A stretch of 64,000 nucleotides of DNA, taken from an uncultured Bifidobacterium sp. (lineage in GTDB: Bacteria > Actinomycetota > Actinomycetes > Actinomycetales > Bifidobacteriaceae). Location of the stretch: NCBI RefSeq assembly GCF_945269915.1, contig NZ_CALYOY010000002.1, forward strand, positions 33,766-97,765, given 5' to 3'. Positions 48,401 through 56,957 of the stretch are shown here, one piece after another (the stretch's first letter is position 1; each line of letters opens with the position of its first letter). The translations under genes were made by a program, and so were the position numbers. Under the pieces are notes generated by a model. That model saw only the letters and a program-made list of their open reading frames with translations, had not been told where the DNA came from and made no database searches.

Positions 48401-50025
48401 CCCCGGGTGTGGAGCTGATCTCACCACCTCCCCACCACGACATCTACTCCATCGAGGATCTGAAACAGCTCATCCATGACCTGAAGATGGCCAATCCCAA
48501 GGCCCGGATACACGTCAAGCTGGTATCCGAGTTCGGTGTGGGGACGGTGGCCGCAGGTGTAGCCAAGTGCCATGCCGACGTGGTTCTGATCTCCGGTCAG
48601 GACGGCGGAACCGGAGCGGCACCCCTGAACGCCATCAAGCATGCCGGGACCCCATGGGAGATCGGCCTGGCCGAGACACAACAGACCCTGATCATGAACG
48701 GTCTGCGAAGCAGGGTGGTGGTCCAGTGCGACGGTGAGCTCAAGACCGGACGTGACGTGGTTGTGGCCGCCCTTCTGGGAGCCGAGGAATTCGGCTTCGC
48801 CACCACGGCCCTCATGGTGGAGGGGTGCGTCATGATGCGCGCCTGCCACAAGAACACCTGCCCCCAGGGCATCGCGACACAGGATCCGGAGCTCCGTGCC
48901 AGGTTCCAGGGCAAGCCCGAGCATGTGATCGACTTCTTCATGTTCATGGCCGAGGAGGTGCGAGAAATCCTGGCCCGGTTGGGCTTCGCCACCCTTGAGG
49001 AGGCGGTGGGCCACGTGGAGTGCCTGAACCAGGACAAGGCCGTGGAGACCTGGAAGAGCCAGGGGATAGACCTGGCCCCGGTCCTCATGCAGCCCGGCCC
49101 CACCCCGGGCACCATCCTCCACCACACCGAGGATCAGGACCACGAACTTGACGGATCCATGGATACTGTTTTGATCGGGATGGCCCAGGCGGCCCTGGAC
49201 CGGCGGGAACCGGTCAGAATCGAGGAGCCGGTAAGGAACGTCGACAGGACCGTCGGGACCATGCTGGGGTACGAGATCACCCGTAGATACCGGTCCGAAG
49301 GTCTGCCCGAGGACACGGTCGACATCACCCTGCACGGATCGGCCGGGCAGTCCGTCGGAGCCTTCATCCCACATGGGGAGACCATCCGTGTCTACGGTGA
49401 GGTCAACGACTATGCGGGCAAGGGACTCTCCGGCGGCTGCCTGGTGGTCAGACCCGAGGATGGGGTCCGGTTCGATCCCCATACCAGCGTGATCTGCGGG
49501 AATGTTGCGGGTTTCGGCGCCACCTCCGGGTCCATGTATGTGGCCGGGCAGGCCGGCGAGCGCTTCGCCGTCAGGAACGGCGGGGGCCGGTTCGTGGTCG
49601 AGGGTGTCGGGGACCATGGCTGCGAGTACATGACCGGCGGCACCGTGGTCATCCTGGGTCCGACGGGCCGTAACTTCGGTGCCGGATTCTCCGGCGGTGA
49701 CGTCTACGTTCTGGATCTGGACATGGCCAGGGTCAACCCCAAGGCTGCCAAGGACGGGTCGCTGAAGTTCCTGGTTCCCGACCTGCAGGATGCCGAGGAG
49801 CTCTTCGGGCTGGTCAAGGCCCATGCCGAGCAGACCGGATCGGTCACGGCCCAGACCCTGGTCCGGAACTGGTCCACCTCCCTGCGCCGCTTCACCCATG
49901 TGGTCCCCAGGCAGTTCCTGGCCATGAAGGAGGTCATGGATCAGGCACGGCGGGATAGGGTGGACTTCAACGCACCCGGTGTCTGGGAGCAAACCTACGA
50001 ACAGGTCACGGAAGGAGCCCGCTGA
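45442..50025 (+). CDS. gltB: Glutamate synthase large subunit
   Basis: A 1527-residue enzyme that makes glutamate from glutamine and 2-oxoglutarate. A short propeptide precedes the nucleophile Cys30 (HDACGIGMVA). The glutaminase domain is followed by the central and FMN domains (SGEGGESQDR; VSEFGVGTVAAGVAKCHAD), the 3Fe-4S cysteines in CHKNTCPQGIAT, and the C-terminal beta-helix domain. Full length. GTG 45442 is the likeliest start; GTG 45451 is possible, and the ribosome-binding site is weak. gltD begins one base after the stop, so they form an operon. Confidence 0.97.
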   Translation: MIAVSFQTPLDLRVHQPRGLYDPAAEHDACGIGMVATLNRRDERRIIDEAIQVLVNLDHRGAVGAEPNTGDGAGIMMSMPDEFMRASLDVDLPSMGHYLAGLAFLDRDPARASEQEQAIAAIAAEEGLEVLAWRVVPANPDGLGLQALSSMPLFRTLVLQDADQARRGGLDLERLAYRVRKRAEHEVGVYFASLSCRTITYKGMLTTMQLTGFFPDLLDPAMKARVAIVHSRFSTNTFPSWPLAQPFRLIAHNGEINTIQGNRNWMSAREGRLRSELLGDMESLLPIATPGGSDSGTFDEILELLHLAGRSLPHAISMMLPPAWEKDTDLDPDLRAFYEYNNTLIEPWDGPAAIVFTDGTLVGAQLDRNGLRPGRWQVTDEGHLVLASEAGVLNQTPQGHILRKGRLEPGKMFLVDTAKGRIIPDEEIKHQLAGQHPYREWVSRNTVRLDDLPERAHVNHSRVSVQRRQRAFGYTQEDLKLILGPMAQRGAEPIGSMGNDAPIAVLSNRSRMLFDYFTQKFAQVTNPPLDWEREEVVTSIASAIGPEPNLLEDLPHHAKKIRIDLPVVDSDQMAQLKRLEHARILGGYYKPHLVRGLYQVAGKGPALKERLDEIFDEVDHAIDQGSNVLILSDRDSNHTWGPIPSLLLTSAVQHHLLRRHTRTQVSMAVEAGDVREIHHVALLIAYGAACVNPYLALESVENLANSGYLSVTPEQASINLVKALSTGVLKIMSKMGVSTIMSYRGAQLFEAVGLSQEVIDQYFTGTTSRVGGIGLEEIAEEVAIRHRVAYPNQWTARPHRNLKTGGDYKWRRTGENHLNDPQAIFLLQQSTQRGDYGLFKEYSRYVNDTSNRIMTLRGLMKLVPKRQPIPLDRVEPASEIVKRFSTGAMSYGSISQEAHETLALAMNKIGARSNSGEGGESQDRIDDPKRTSRIKQIASARFGVTSDYLVSATDLQIKLAQGAKPGEGGHLPGAKVPPWIAEVRRATPGVELISPPPHHDIYSIEDLKQLIHDLKMANPKARIHVKLVSEFGVGTVAAGVAKCHADVVLISGQDGGTGAAPLNAIKHAGTPWEIGLAETQQTLIMNGLRSRVVVQCDGELKTGRDVVVAALLGAEEFGFATTALMVEGCVMMRACHKNTCPQGIATQDPELRARFQGKPEHVIDFFMFMAEEVREILARLGFATLEEAVGHVECLNQDKAVETWKSQGIDLAPVLMQPGPTPGTILHHTEDQDHELDGSMDTVLIGMAQAALDRREPVRIEEPVRNVDRTVGTMLGYEITRRYRSEGLPEDTVDITLHGSAGQSVGAFIPHGETIRVYGEVNDYAGKGLSGGCLVVRPEDGVRFDPHTSVICGNVAGFGATSGSMYVAGQAGERFAVRNGGGRFVVEGVGDHGCEYMTGGTVVILGPTGRNFGAGFSGGDVYVLDLDMARVNPKAAKDGSLKFLVPDLQDAEELFGLVKAHAEQTGSVTAQTLVRNWSTSLRRFTHVVPRQFLAMKEVMDQARRDRVDFNAPGVWEQTYEQVTEGAR

Positions 50026-50026
50026 C

Positions 50027-51592
50027 ATGGCAGACCCCAAAGGATTCCTCAAGGTCCGCACCAGGCATGAACTTGCGGAGCGGCCCGTTGCCGAGCGTCT
50101 CCAGGACTGGAACGATGTTCACGCCGAGTCCGGTCTCCAGCCCTGGACGACCGAGCAGGCGGCCAGGTGCATGGACTGTGGCACCCCCTTCTGCATGACG
50201 GCCTGCCCGCTGGGCAACGTCATACCGGAGTTCAATGACCTGGTCAGCCAGGGAAAGTGGGAGGATGCCTACGACCGGCTTTCGGTGACCAACAACTTCC
50301 CGGAGGTGACCGGCCGCATCTGCCCGGCCCTCTGCGAGTCCTCCTGCGTCCTGTCCATCCACCAGCCGGCCACCATGATCAAGCTGGACGAGCAGACCAT
50401 CATCGACCAGGCCTGGAAGTTGGGCCTGGTGCGGCCCAAGCCCCCGCAGCGCCTGACCGACATGACCGTTGCCGTGGTCGGTTCCGGCCCGGCCGGCCTG
50501 GCCTGCGCCCAGCAGCTGACCCGCGCAGGCCACACGGTCGTCGTCTACGAACGTGCCGATGCCATCGGCGGACTGATGCGGTACGGTATCCCCAACTTCA
50601 AGCTGGAGAAGTCCCTCCTGGACCAGCGCCTCCAGCAGATGGAGGCCGAGGGCACCCGCTTCCATACCGGTGTCGAAATCGGTCGTGACATCAGCTGGGA
50701 TGAGCTGCGCTGCCGGTACGACGCGGTGGTCGTGGCCATCGGGTCCACGGTCCCCAGGAAGGTCGACCTGCCCGGTCGGAGCCTGGAGGGCATCCACTAT
50801 GCCATGGACTACCTGCCCGGCCCCACCCGCGAACTGATGGGGAAGGAGCCCCTGCATCGAATCGATGCCGCAGGTAAGGATGTGGTCATCATCGGCGGCG
50901 GCGATACCGGGTCCGACTGCCTGGGAACCGCCCTGCGCCAGGGTGCCAGGTCGGTCACCGTACTGCAGATCAGACCCCGTGAGCCCATGGAGCGCCCCCA
51001 AAGCCAACCCTGGCCCATCTATGCGCGGCTCTACCAGAAGACCACCTCCATGGCAGAGGGCGGTACCTATGAGTACTGCGTGGACAGCCTGGAGTTCCTG
51101 GACAAGGAGCAGGTCCTGTCCTCCGCCGGCCTGGAGAAGGGTGACCCCAGGGCAATGGTCGACACCACCATGGCGCCTGCAGGATTCCAGGAGGACGGCC
51201 AGGGACATGTGAGGGGGGTCAGGATCGTCACGGTGGAGGAGGATGACCGGCACCGCCTGATTCCGGTCGACGGGACCGAGCGGGTCCTACCTGCCGACCT
51301 GGTTCTGATTTCCGTCGGATTCGCCCACCCCGAGACCCGGACCCTGACCGATCAGACCAGGGTCGATCTGGACCAGCGGGGGAATGTGGCACGGGACGAT
51401 GGGTATGCCACCAACGTGGACGGCCTCTTCTCCTGCGGTGACGCGGGCCGCGGCCAGTCCCTGGTGGTCTGGGCCATTGCGGAAGGCCGGTCCTGTGCGG
51501 CCTCCGTGGACCGGTATCTGACCGGGGCCACGGAGCTGCCCGCTGCGATCGTGTCCTCCCAAGGCCCCATGGCTCTTCCTATCCCACGCTAA
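50027..51592 (+). CDS. gltD: Glutamate synthase small subunit
   Basis: A 521-residue NADPH-oxidising subunit that feeds electrons to GltB. The N-terminal 4Fe-4S cysteines are in CMDCGTPFCMTACPLGN and CPALCESSCVL. FAD-binding VVGSGPAGLACAQQL, NAD(P)-binding VIIGGGDTGSDCLGTAL and the closing FAD motif GLFSCGDAGRGQSLVVWAI are present. ATG 50027 has GAAGGAG upstream. Confidence 0.97.
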   Translation: MADPKGFLKVRTRHELAERPVAERLQDWNDVHAESGLQPWTTEQAARCMDCGTPFCMTACPLGNVIPEFNDLVSQGKWEDAYDRLSVTNNFPEVTGRICPALCESSCVLSIHQPATMIKLDEQTIIDQAWKLGLVRPKPPQRLTDMTVAVVGSGPAGLACAQQLTRAGHTVVVYERADAIGGLMRYGIPNFKLEKSLLDQRLQQMEAEGTRFHTGVEIGRDISWDELRCRYDAVVVAIGSTVPRKVDLPGRSLEGIHYAMDYLPGPTRELMGKEPLHRIDAAGKDVVIIGGGDTGSDCLGTALRQGARSVTVLQIRPREPMERPQSQPWPIYARLYQKTTSMAEGGTYEYCVDSLEFLDKEQVLSSAGLEKGDPRAMVDTTMAPAGFQEDGQGHVRGVRIVTVEEDDRHRLIPVDGTERVLPADLVLISVGFAHPETRTLTDQTRVDLDQRGNVARDDGYATNVDGLFSCGDAGRGQSLVVWAIAEGRSCAASVDRYLTGATELPAAIVSSQGPMALPIPR

Positions 51593-51678
51593 GATGAGTT
51601 GATACGGTTTCCGGATGAGTTGCCCCCGGGGCGATCGTCCGGTTCATTGATGAGCAACGGAGTAATGGAGGCGGTGCA

Positions 51679-52134
51679 ATGACCAACCGCGCTGAGCGCA
51701 GGGCACAGGCCAAGCGCAGTCGTAGGGGAGAACGGGATCAATACCAGGGGGTCGACCGCGGCCGGGCCGGTCTGGTCGACGAGCGTACCCTGCAGGAACG
51801 GTCCCGCAGGCTGGCTGCCGGCCAGAGCGGGGAATGGAAACCCACGGGCCACTCGGACCTGCCGGATGAGGGTCAGGTCAGCAATCCCAATTATCGCAAT
51901 CCCAAGCTGGTCAGGTCTCCACACTCCTTCCGTCAGTGGATGCGTATCCTGGCATGGTTCCTGATCATCGGTTCGGGAATCGCCTTCCTGGTCTGCATGT
52001 GGTTCCCCAAGATTCCGCTCTGGGCCACCATCACCATGGCCGCGGTCTTCTGCCTGGGGATTGTCCTCCTCTTCTTCGTGGGCGGGTCCTACAAGGACAA
52101 CCCCAACCTGGATTCATACGGTACCGCGGTTTGA
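51679..52134 (+). CDS. Hypothetical small membrane protein, two C-terminal helices
   Basis: A 151-residue protein. Residues 1-85 are strongly basic and polar (many Arg/Gln) and probably cytoplasmic; two hydrophobic helices follow (~91-112 and ~117-136), then a short tail. GGAGG lies about seven bases before ATG 51679. It lies between gltD and the ABC ATPase without overlap. No family recognised; the layout resembles actinobacterial membrane proteins of unknown function. Confidence 0.72.
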   Translation: MTNRAERRAQAKRSRRGERDQYQGVDRGRAGLVDERTLQERSRRLAAGQSGEWKPTGHSDLPDEGQVSNPNYRNPKLVRSPHSFRQWMRILAWFLIIGSGIAFLVCMWFPKIPLWATITMAAVFCLGIVLLFFVGGSYKDNPNLDSYGTAV

Positions 52135-52177
52135 CACGGCCCGTCCAGGCGGACGGTGATTACTGAAAGGTGCAGGG

Positions 52178-53080
52178 ATGAGGATGTCGGGGAGCGCAGT
52201 CACCGGGGGGCCCCCGGACCAGGGGGCCGGATTCGAAGGGCAATCGGCACCGGCCATCAGGCTCAGGGATGTGCAGTACAGACGCCAGGGCCGCGTCATC
52301 CTCGACCATGTCGACCTGGAGGTGGGCCGGGGGGAGAAGTGGGTGCTCTTCGGACCCAACGGTGTGGGCAAGTCGACCCTGATCTCCATGATGAGCACCC
52401 GTGGCTTCCCGACCAGCGGCACCGTCGACATCCTGGGCAACAGGCTGGGCAAGGTGAACGTCTTCTCCTACCGGTGGAGGATAGGACTGGCCTCGGCCGA
52501 ACTGGCCAAGACCATCAACCCCCAGGAGGACCCCTACGATGTGGTCCTGACCGCCTTCAGCGACACCACCGGCAGGTGGCGGGAAGAGTTCACCCGCGAC
52601 CAGGAGGATGCCGCCATGCAGCTCATGGATCGGTTCGGCATTGTCTATCTGCGGGGGAAGCGGATGTATCGACTCTCGGAGGGCGAACGTGGCAGGGTCC
52701 TGATCTGCCGGGCCCTGATGGCCGACCCCGACCTGCTCATCCTGGACGAGCCCACGACCGGCCTGGACCTGGGGGGACGGGAGCTGGTCCTCAAGGCCCT
52801 GACCCGGATTGGTCAGGAGGATACGGAGCGGACCGTCATCCTGGTCACCCACCGCCTGGAGGAGATCCCCCTGGGTTTTGACCGGGTTGCCATGATGGGC
52901 CGCCGACCCCTGCAGGACCCTGACCGTGTACAGACCCCTGGTGATCCGGACCCCGGTACCATCACCTTCCAGGGGCCGACGGAACAGGGGCTCACCGGAA
53001 GCCGTCTCAGCGACCTTTTCGGCCTGGACCTGAAGGTCGTCCACGAGGATGGCCGGTGGGGTGCCTTTGCCGCCGCTTGA
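52178..53080 (+). CDS. ABC transporter ATP-binding protein (stand-alone)
   Basis: A 300-residue single ABC ATPase. Walker A is GPNGVGKSTL, signature LSEGERGRVLICRAL, Walker B LLILDEPTTGLDLGG, and H-loop VTHRLEEIP. The motif pattern is closest to the YlmA/ModF-like group, whose members often have no adjacent permease, as here. The first ~25 residues are a polar extension. ATG 52178 follows GAAAGG. Partner and substrate are not evident. Confidence 0.88.
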   Translation: MRMSGSAVTGGPPDQGAGFEGQSAPAIRLRDVQYRRQGRVILDHVDLEVGRGEKWVLFGPNGVGKSTLISMMSTRGFPTSGTVDILGNRLGKVNVFSYRWRIGLASAELAKTINPQEDPYDVVLTAFSDTTGRWREEFTRDQEDAAMQLMDRFGIVYLRGKRMYRLSEGERGRVLICRALMADPDLLILDEPTTGLDLGGRELVLKALTRIGQEDTERTVILVTHRLEEIPLGFDRVAMMGRRPLQDPDRVQTPGDPDPGTITFQGPTEQGLTGSRLSDLFGLDLKVVHEDGRWGAFAAA

Positions 53081-53155
53081 TCCGGGGTGGCCGATGGTCT
53101 CAGCCGTTCCGCCCGCTGTCTTTCCTCCCTCATGCTCAGCTCAAGGAGAAGTAGA

Positions 53156-53183
53156 TTCAGAAAGGGCTTCCCGGGTGTAGACT
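53156..53183 (+). promoter_or_regulatory. Possible promoter of the ABC exporter operon
   Basis: TTCAGA (53156-53161) and TAGACT (53178-53183) are 16 bases apart, each a 4/6 match to sigma-70 boxes, ~60 bases before the exporter gene. Confidence 0.3.
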
Positions 53184-53241
53184 AGGACGGTTTCTTATCC
53201 TGAAAGCGCCAGGGACAGCGCATGCTCAGAAGGATGTCGAA

Positions 53242-55005
53242 GTGATCAAGATTTGGACCCGCTACTTGAAACCCTACTGGATGCAGGTGCTGGTGCTGGT
53301 GCTCTTCCAGGTTGCGCAGACCGCACTCAACCTCTACCTCCCCAACCTCCAGGCCGACATCATCGACAAGGGCGTGGCCGTCGGTGACCAGGATGCCATC
53401 TACCGCATCGGTTGGGAGATGATGGGGATCACGACCCTCCAGATCCTCGCCAATATAGTGGCCGTCTACTGTGCAACCCGTCTGGCCATGCGGATGGGAT
53501 ACGAGTTGCGTCGCGACCTCTTCTCCTCGGTGGAGGGCTTCAGCCTGAACGAGATCGAGCGCTTCTCCGCAGGCTCACTGATCACCCGTACCACCAACGA
53601 TGTCCAGCAGATGCAGATGACCACCATGCAGACGCTGATGATCATCCTCCAGGCACCGGTCATGCTCATCGGCGGACTGATCCTGGCCCTGCGTCAGGAC
53701 GGCCCCCTGACCTGGTCCCTGGCCGTCATCGTCCCCGTGATTTTGATCATCGCATTCGTCCTCCTGCGGCAGATGGGCCCTCTCTTCTCCAAAATGCAGA
53801 ACATGCTCGATTCGGTCAACCGCCTGGTTCGCGAGCAGATTTCCGGCGTACGGGTCATCAGGGCCTTTGTTCGGGAGAAGACCGAGGCCCGGCGATTCGA
53901 CAAGGCCAACAAGGACGTCTACGGTGTCCTGATCTCCACCGGTCGCCTGATGAGCATGATGGTTCCCCTCCTCTGGTTCCTGCTCAACCTCTCCAATATC
54001 GCCATCATGTGGTTCGGGGGGAAGCGGATCGACTCGGGAGGGATGCAGATCGGCGCCCTTCAGGCCTTCATCCAATACCTGATGATCATCCTATCCGGCC
54101 TGATGATGGCCGCCATGATGTCGGTCATGCTGCCGCGCGCCGCAGTGGCCGCCAGGAGGATCAACGAGGTGCTGGGGGCAAGGAGCGAGATTCGGGCCCC
54201 GGAAAACCCTTACCGCCCCACGGATGCGAAGGGATTTCTGGAGTTCCGGCAGGTGGACTTCTCATACCCGGGTGCCGAGGACCCCGTGCTCAGCGGCATT
54301 TCCTTCGAGGCCAAGCCCGGTACCACCACGGCCATCATCGGGGCCACCGGATCGGGGAAGTCCACCATCGTCCGCCTGGCCAGCAGGATGTTCGACGCGA
54401 CCGGTGGGCAGGTCCTGGTCGATGGGCACGATGTGCGTGAGTACGATCCCGATCAGCTCGCATCCCTTTTCGGCCCCGTTCCCCAGAAGGCCACCCTCTT
54501 CACCGGGACCATACGCAGCAACATGCTCTATGGCAACCCCAAGGCCGATGACGATAGGATCTGGCAGGCCCTGCGCATCGCCCAGGCCGAGGACTTCATC
54601 AAGGAGAATCCGGCCGGGCTGGACGCCCCCGTGGCCGAGGGCGGAACCAACTACTCCGGCGGGCAGAAGCAGCGTCTCTGCATGGCCAGAGCCATCCTGC
54701 GCAACCCCCGCATCTACACCTTCGACGACTCCTTCTCGGCCCTGGACATGACCACGGACCGGGCCCTCCACCGGGCCCTGGGCCCCGTCACCCGCGAAGC
54801 GACACAGGTTGTTGTCGCGCAGCGGGCCGCTTCAATCAGGACCGCCGACCAGATCCTGGTCCTGGACAGGGGCCGGATAGTCGGCCGGGGCACCCATGAC
54901 CAGCTCATGCAGACCTGCACCACCTACCAGGAGATCGTCGAATCCCAGGGTGGCCAGGGTCCTGACGTGGAGGAACTCAGTATCGGCGAAGGGAGGGCCG
55001 AGTAA
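53242..55005 (+). CDS. ABC exporter half-transporter A (degenerate Walker B)
   Basis: A 587-residue half-transporter: six membrane helices (~15-310), then an ABC ATPase domain. Walker A is GATGSGKSTIV (~367), signature YSGGQKQRLCMARAIL, and Walker B reads TFDDSFSALD, with Asp where the catalytic Glu is expected. That is the pattern of the non-canonical partner in heterodimeric exporters such as TM287/288 or BmrCD. Start GTG 53242. Its stop overlaps the ATG of the next half-transporter by one base. Substrate probably a drug or lipid. Confidence 0.93.
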   Translation: MIKIWTRYLKPYWMQVLVLVLFQVAQTALNLYLPNLQADIIDKGVAVGDQDAIYRIGWEMMGITTLQILANIVAVYCATRLAMRMGYELRRDLFSSVEGFSLNEIERFSAGSLITRTTNDVQQMQMTTMQTLMIILQAPVMLIGGLILALRQDGPLTWSLAVIVPVILIIAFVLLRQMGPLFSKMQNMLDSVNRLVREQISGVRVIRAFVREKTEARRFDKANKDVYGVLISTGRLMSMMVPLLWFLLNLSNIAIMWFGGKRIDSGGMQIGALQAFIQYLMIILSGLMMAAMMSVMLPRAAVAARRINEVLGARSEIRAPENPYRPTDAKGFLEFRQVDFSYPGAEDPVLSGISFEAKPGTTTAIIGATGSGKSTIVRLASRMFDATGGQVLVDGHDVREYDPDQLASLFGPVPQKATLFTGTIRSNMLYGNPKADDDRIWQALRIAQAEDFIKENPAGLDAPVAEGGTNYSGGQKQRLCMARAILRNPRIYTFDDSFSALDMTTDRALHRALGPVTREATQVVVAQRAASIRTADQILVLDRGRIVGRGTHDQLMQTCTTYQEIVESQGGQGPDVEELSIGEGRAE

Positions 55006-56957
55006 TGGCGGAGGAAATCGACAGGTCCATGGCCCCGGTACTGCGGAAGGGCGAGCGCAGGCACACCGTCAAGCGCCTGGTCCGGTACCTCCTGGCCAGC
55101 CCCTGGAGGGTCATCGTCATGGTCCTGGCCGGCATGACCGCCGTGGCCATGATCGTCATCGGCCCCAAGATCATGGGGCAGGCCACCAACGTTCTCTTCG
55201 AGGGCATCCTGGGATCCATGCTGGTCAAGCTGGGCGCCAAGCCCGGCACCCCCAAGGAGGCGGTCGTCTCCTACCTGGAGGCCAAGGGGCAGAACAAGTT
55301 CGCCCAGATGATCGCCTCCATGGATGTCCAGGTGGGTGTGGGGATCGACTGGAACCGCTTCGCGCGCATACTGTTTTTCGTGGGTTGCATCTATGTGATC
55401 TCCATCCTGGTCCGTCTGGTCCAGAACTTCCTGATGACCAGGCTGGTCTCCGACGCGGTCTATACCATGCGCCGCCAGATTGAAGACAAGATGGACCGCC
55501 TTCCGCTCGAATACTTCGACCGGACCCCCCGCGGTGAGGTCATGAGCCGAACGACCAACGACATCGACAACATCTCGGGTACCCTCCAGGAGATCCTTGG
55601 CGAGCTCCTCTTCTCGGTCTTCTCCATCATCGGCGCCTTCATCATGATGCTGACCATATCGCCCCTGCTGACCCTGATCGCCTTCATCATCATTCCGGTC
55701 ATGGCCCTGTGTGCAGGCATCATCCTCAAGCAGACCCAGCCCCAGTTCACCCGTCAGTGGATGCGGACCGGCCAGGTCAACAGCCATGTGGAGGAGATGT
55801 TCTCCGGCCACACGGTGGTCAGGGCCTTCGGTCATCAGAAGGCGGCCGAGGCGGAATTCGAGGAGAAGAACCAGGAACTCTACCAGGCCTCCTTCAAGGC
55901 CTCCTTCTTCTCGGCCCTGGTCACCCCCATGTCGACCTTCTTCGGGAACCTGAGCTTCGTCGTGGTGGTCATCATCGGCGGTGTGCACGTGCTGGACGGG
56001 ACCATGAGCCTGGGTGGTCTCCAGGCCTTCACCCAGTACACCCGTCAGGCCTCCCAGCCCATCGGCCAGCTGGCCTCCATGGGAACCATGCTCCAGTCCT
56101 CCCTGGCCTCCTGTCGGCGGGTCTTCGAATTCCTTGACGAGCCCGAGGAGCGTCCGGACCCTGAGCATCCCGACCACCTGGGTCAGGGGGACGATGGCCG
56201 CATCCAGGGTCACGTCCGCTTCGACCACGTCCGTTTCTCCTATGATCCCAAGGAGCCCCTGATCAAGGACCTGAACATAGAAGCCAGACCAGGGCAGACC
56301 ATCGCCATCGTCGGTCCGACCGGCGCAGGCAAGACGACCCTGGTCAACCTCCTGATGCGCTTCTACGAGATTCAGGGCGGGAAGATCACCATCGACGGGG
56401 TCGACACCTCCAGGGTCAGCCGCCACGAGCTCCGCAGCCACTTCGGCATGGTCCTCCAGGACACCTGGCTCTTCGATGGCACGGTCCGAGACAACCTCCT
56501 CTACGGTCTGGACGAGGGGAAGACCATCCCCGACAGGCAGATGATCGAGGGGGCCAAGGCCACCCATGTGGACGAGTTCATCAGGAAGCTCCCCCAGGGC
56601 TACGACACGGTCCTGAACGAGGACAGCAGTGAACTTAGCCAGGGGGAGCGTCAGCTGATGACCATCTGCAGGGCCTTCCTTTCCGATCCGGACATCCTGA
56701 TTCTGGACGAGGCCACTTCCTCGGTGGATACCCGTACCGAGCTCCTGGTCCAGCAGGCCATGAACACCCTCCGGTCAGGCAGGACCAGTTTCGTCATCGC
56801 GCACCGCCTCTCCACCATTCGTGACGCCGATCTGATCCTGGTGGTCAACCACGGTTCGGTCATAGAACAGGGAACCCACGACCAGCTCCTGGAGAAGGGC
56901 GGCGCCTACGCCTCCCTCTACAATTCCCAGTTCATCAAGGGAGACGAGGAGGACTGA
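55005..56957 (+). CDS. ABC exporter half-transporter B (canonical Walker B)
   Basis: A 650-residue half-transporter with a longer first extracellular loop (~residues 60-120) after the first helix than subunit A. Six helices precede the ATPase domain. Walker A is GPTGAGKTTLV (~436), signature LSQGERQLMTICRAF (~543), Walker B LILDEATSSVD with the catalytic Glu, H-loop IAHRLST. With subunit A it should form a heterodimer having one active and one degenerate ATP site. It overlaps trmI by one base. Confidence 0.94.
   Translation: MAEEIDRSMAPVLRKGERRHTVKRLVRYLLASPWRVIVMVLAGMTAVAMIVIGPKIMGQATNVLFEGILGSMLVKLGAKPGTPKEAVVSYLEAKGQNKFAQMIASMDVQVGVGIDWNRFARILFFVGCIYVISILVRLVQNFLMTRLVSDAVYTMRRQIEDKMDRLPLEYFDRTPRGEVMSRTTNDIDNISGTLQEILGELLFSVFSIIGAFIMMLTISPLLTLIAFIIIPVMALCAGIILKQTQPQFTRQWMRTGQVNSHVEEMFSGHTVVRAFGHQKAAEAEFEEKNQELYQASFKASFFSALVTPMSTFFGNLSFVVVVIIGGVHVLDGTMSLGGLQAFTQYTRQASQPIGQLASMGTMLQSSLASCRRVFEFLDEPEERPDPEHPDHLGQGDDGRIQGHVRFDHVRFSYDPKEPLIKDLNIEARPGQTIAIVGPTGAGKTTLVNLLMRFYEIQGGKITIDGVDTSRVSRHELRSHFGMVLQDTWLFDGTVRDNLLYGLDEGKTIPDRQMIEGAKATHVDEFIRKLPQGYDTVLNEDSSELSQGERQLMTICRAFLSDPDILILDEATSSVDTRTELLVQQAMNTLRSGRTSFVIAHRLSTIRDADLILVVNHGSVIEQGTHDQLLEKGGAYASLYNSQFIKGDEED

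Noticed and set aside
48421..50061. A 546-codon frame antisense to gltB
   Set aside because: Shadow of an intact gene; His/Gly/Asp-rich composition typical of such artefacts.
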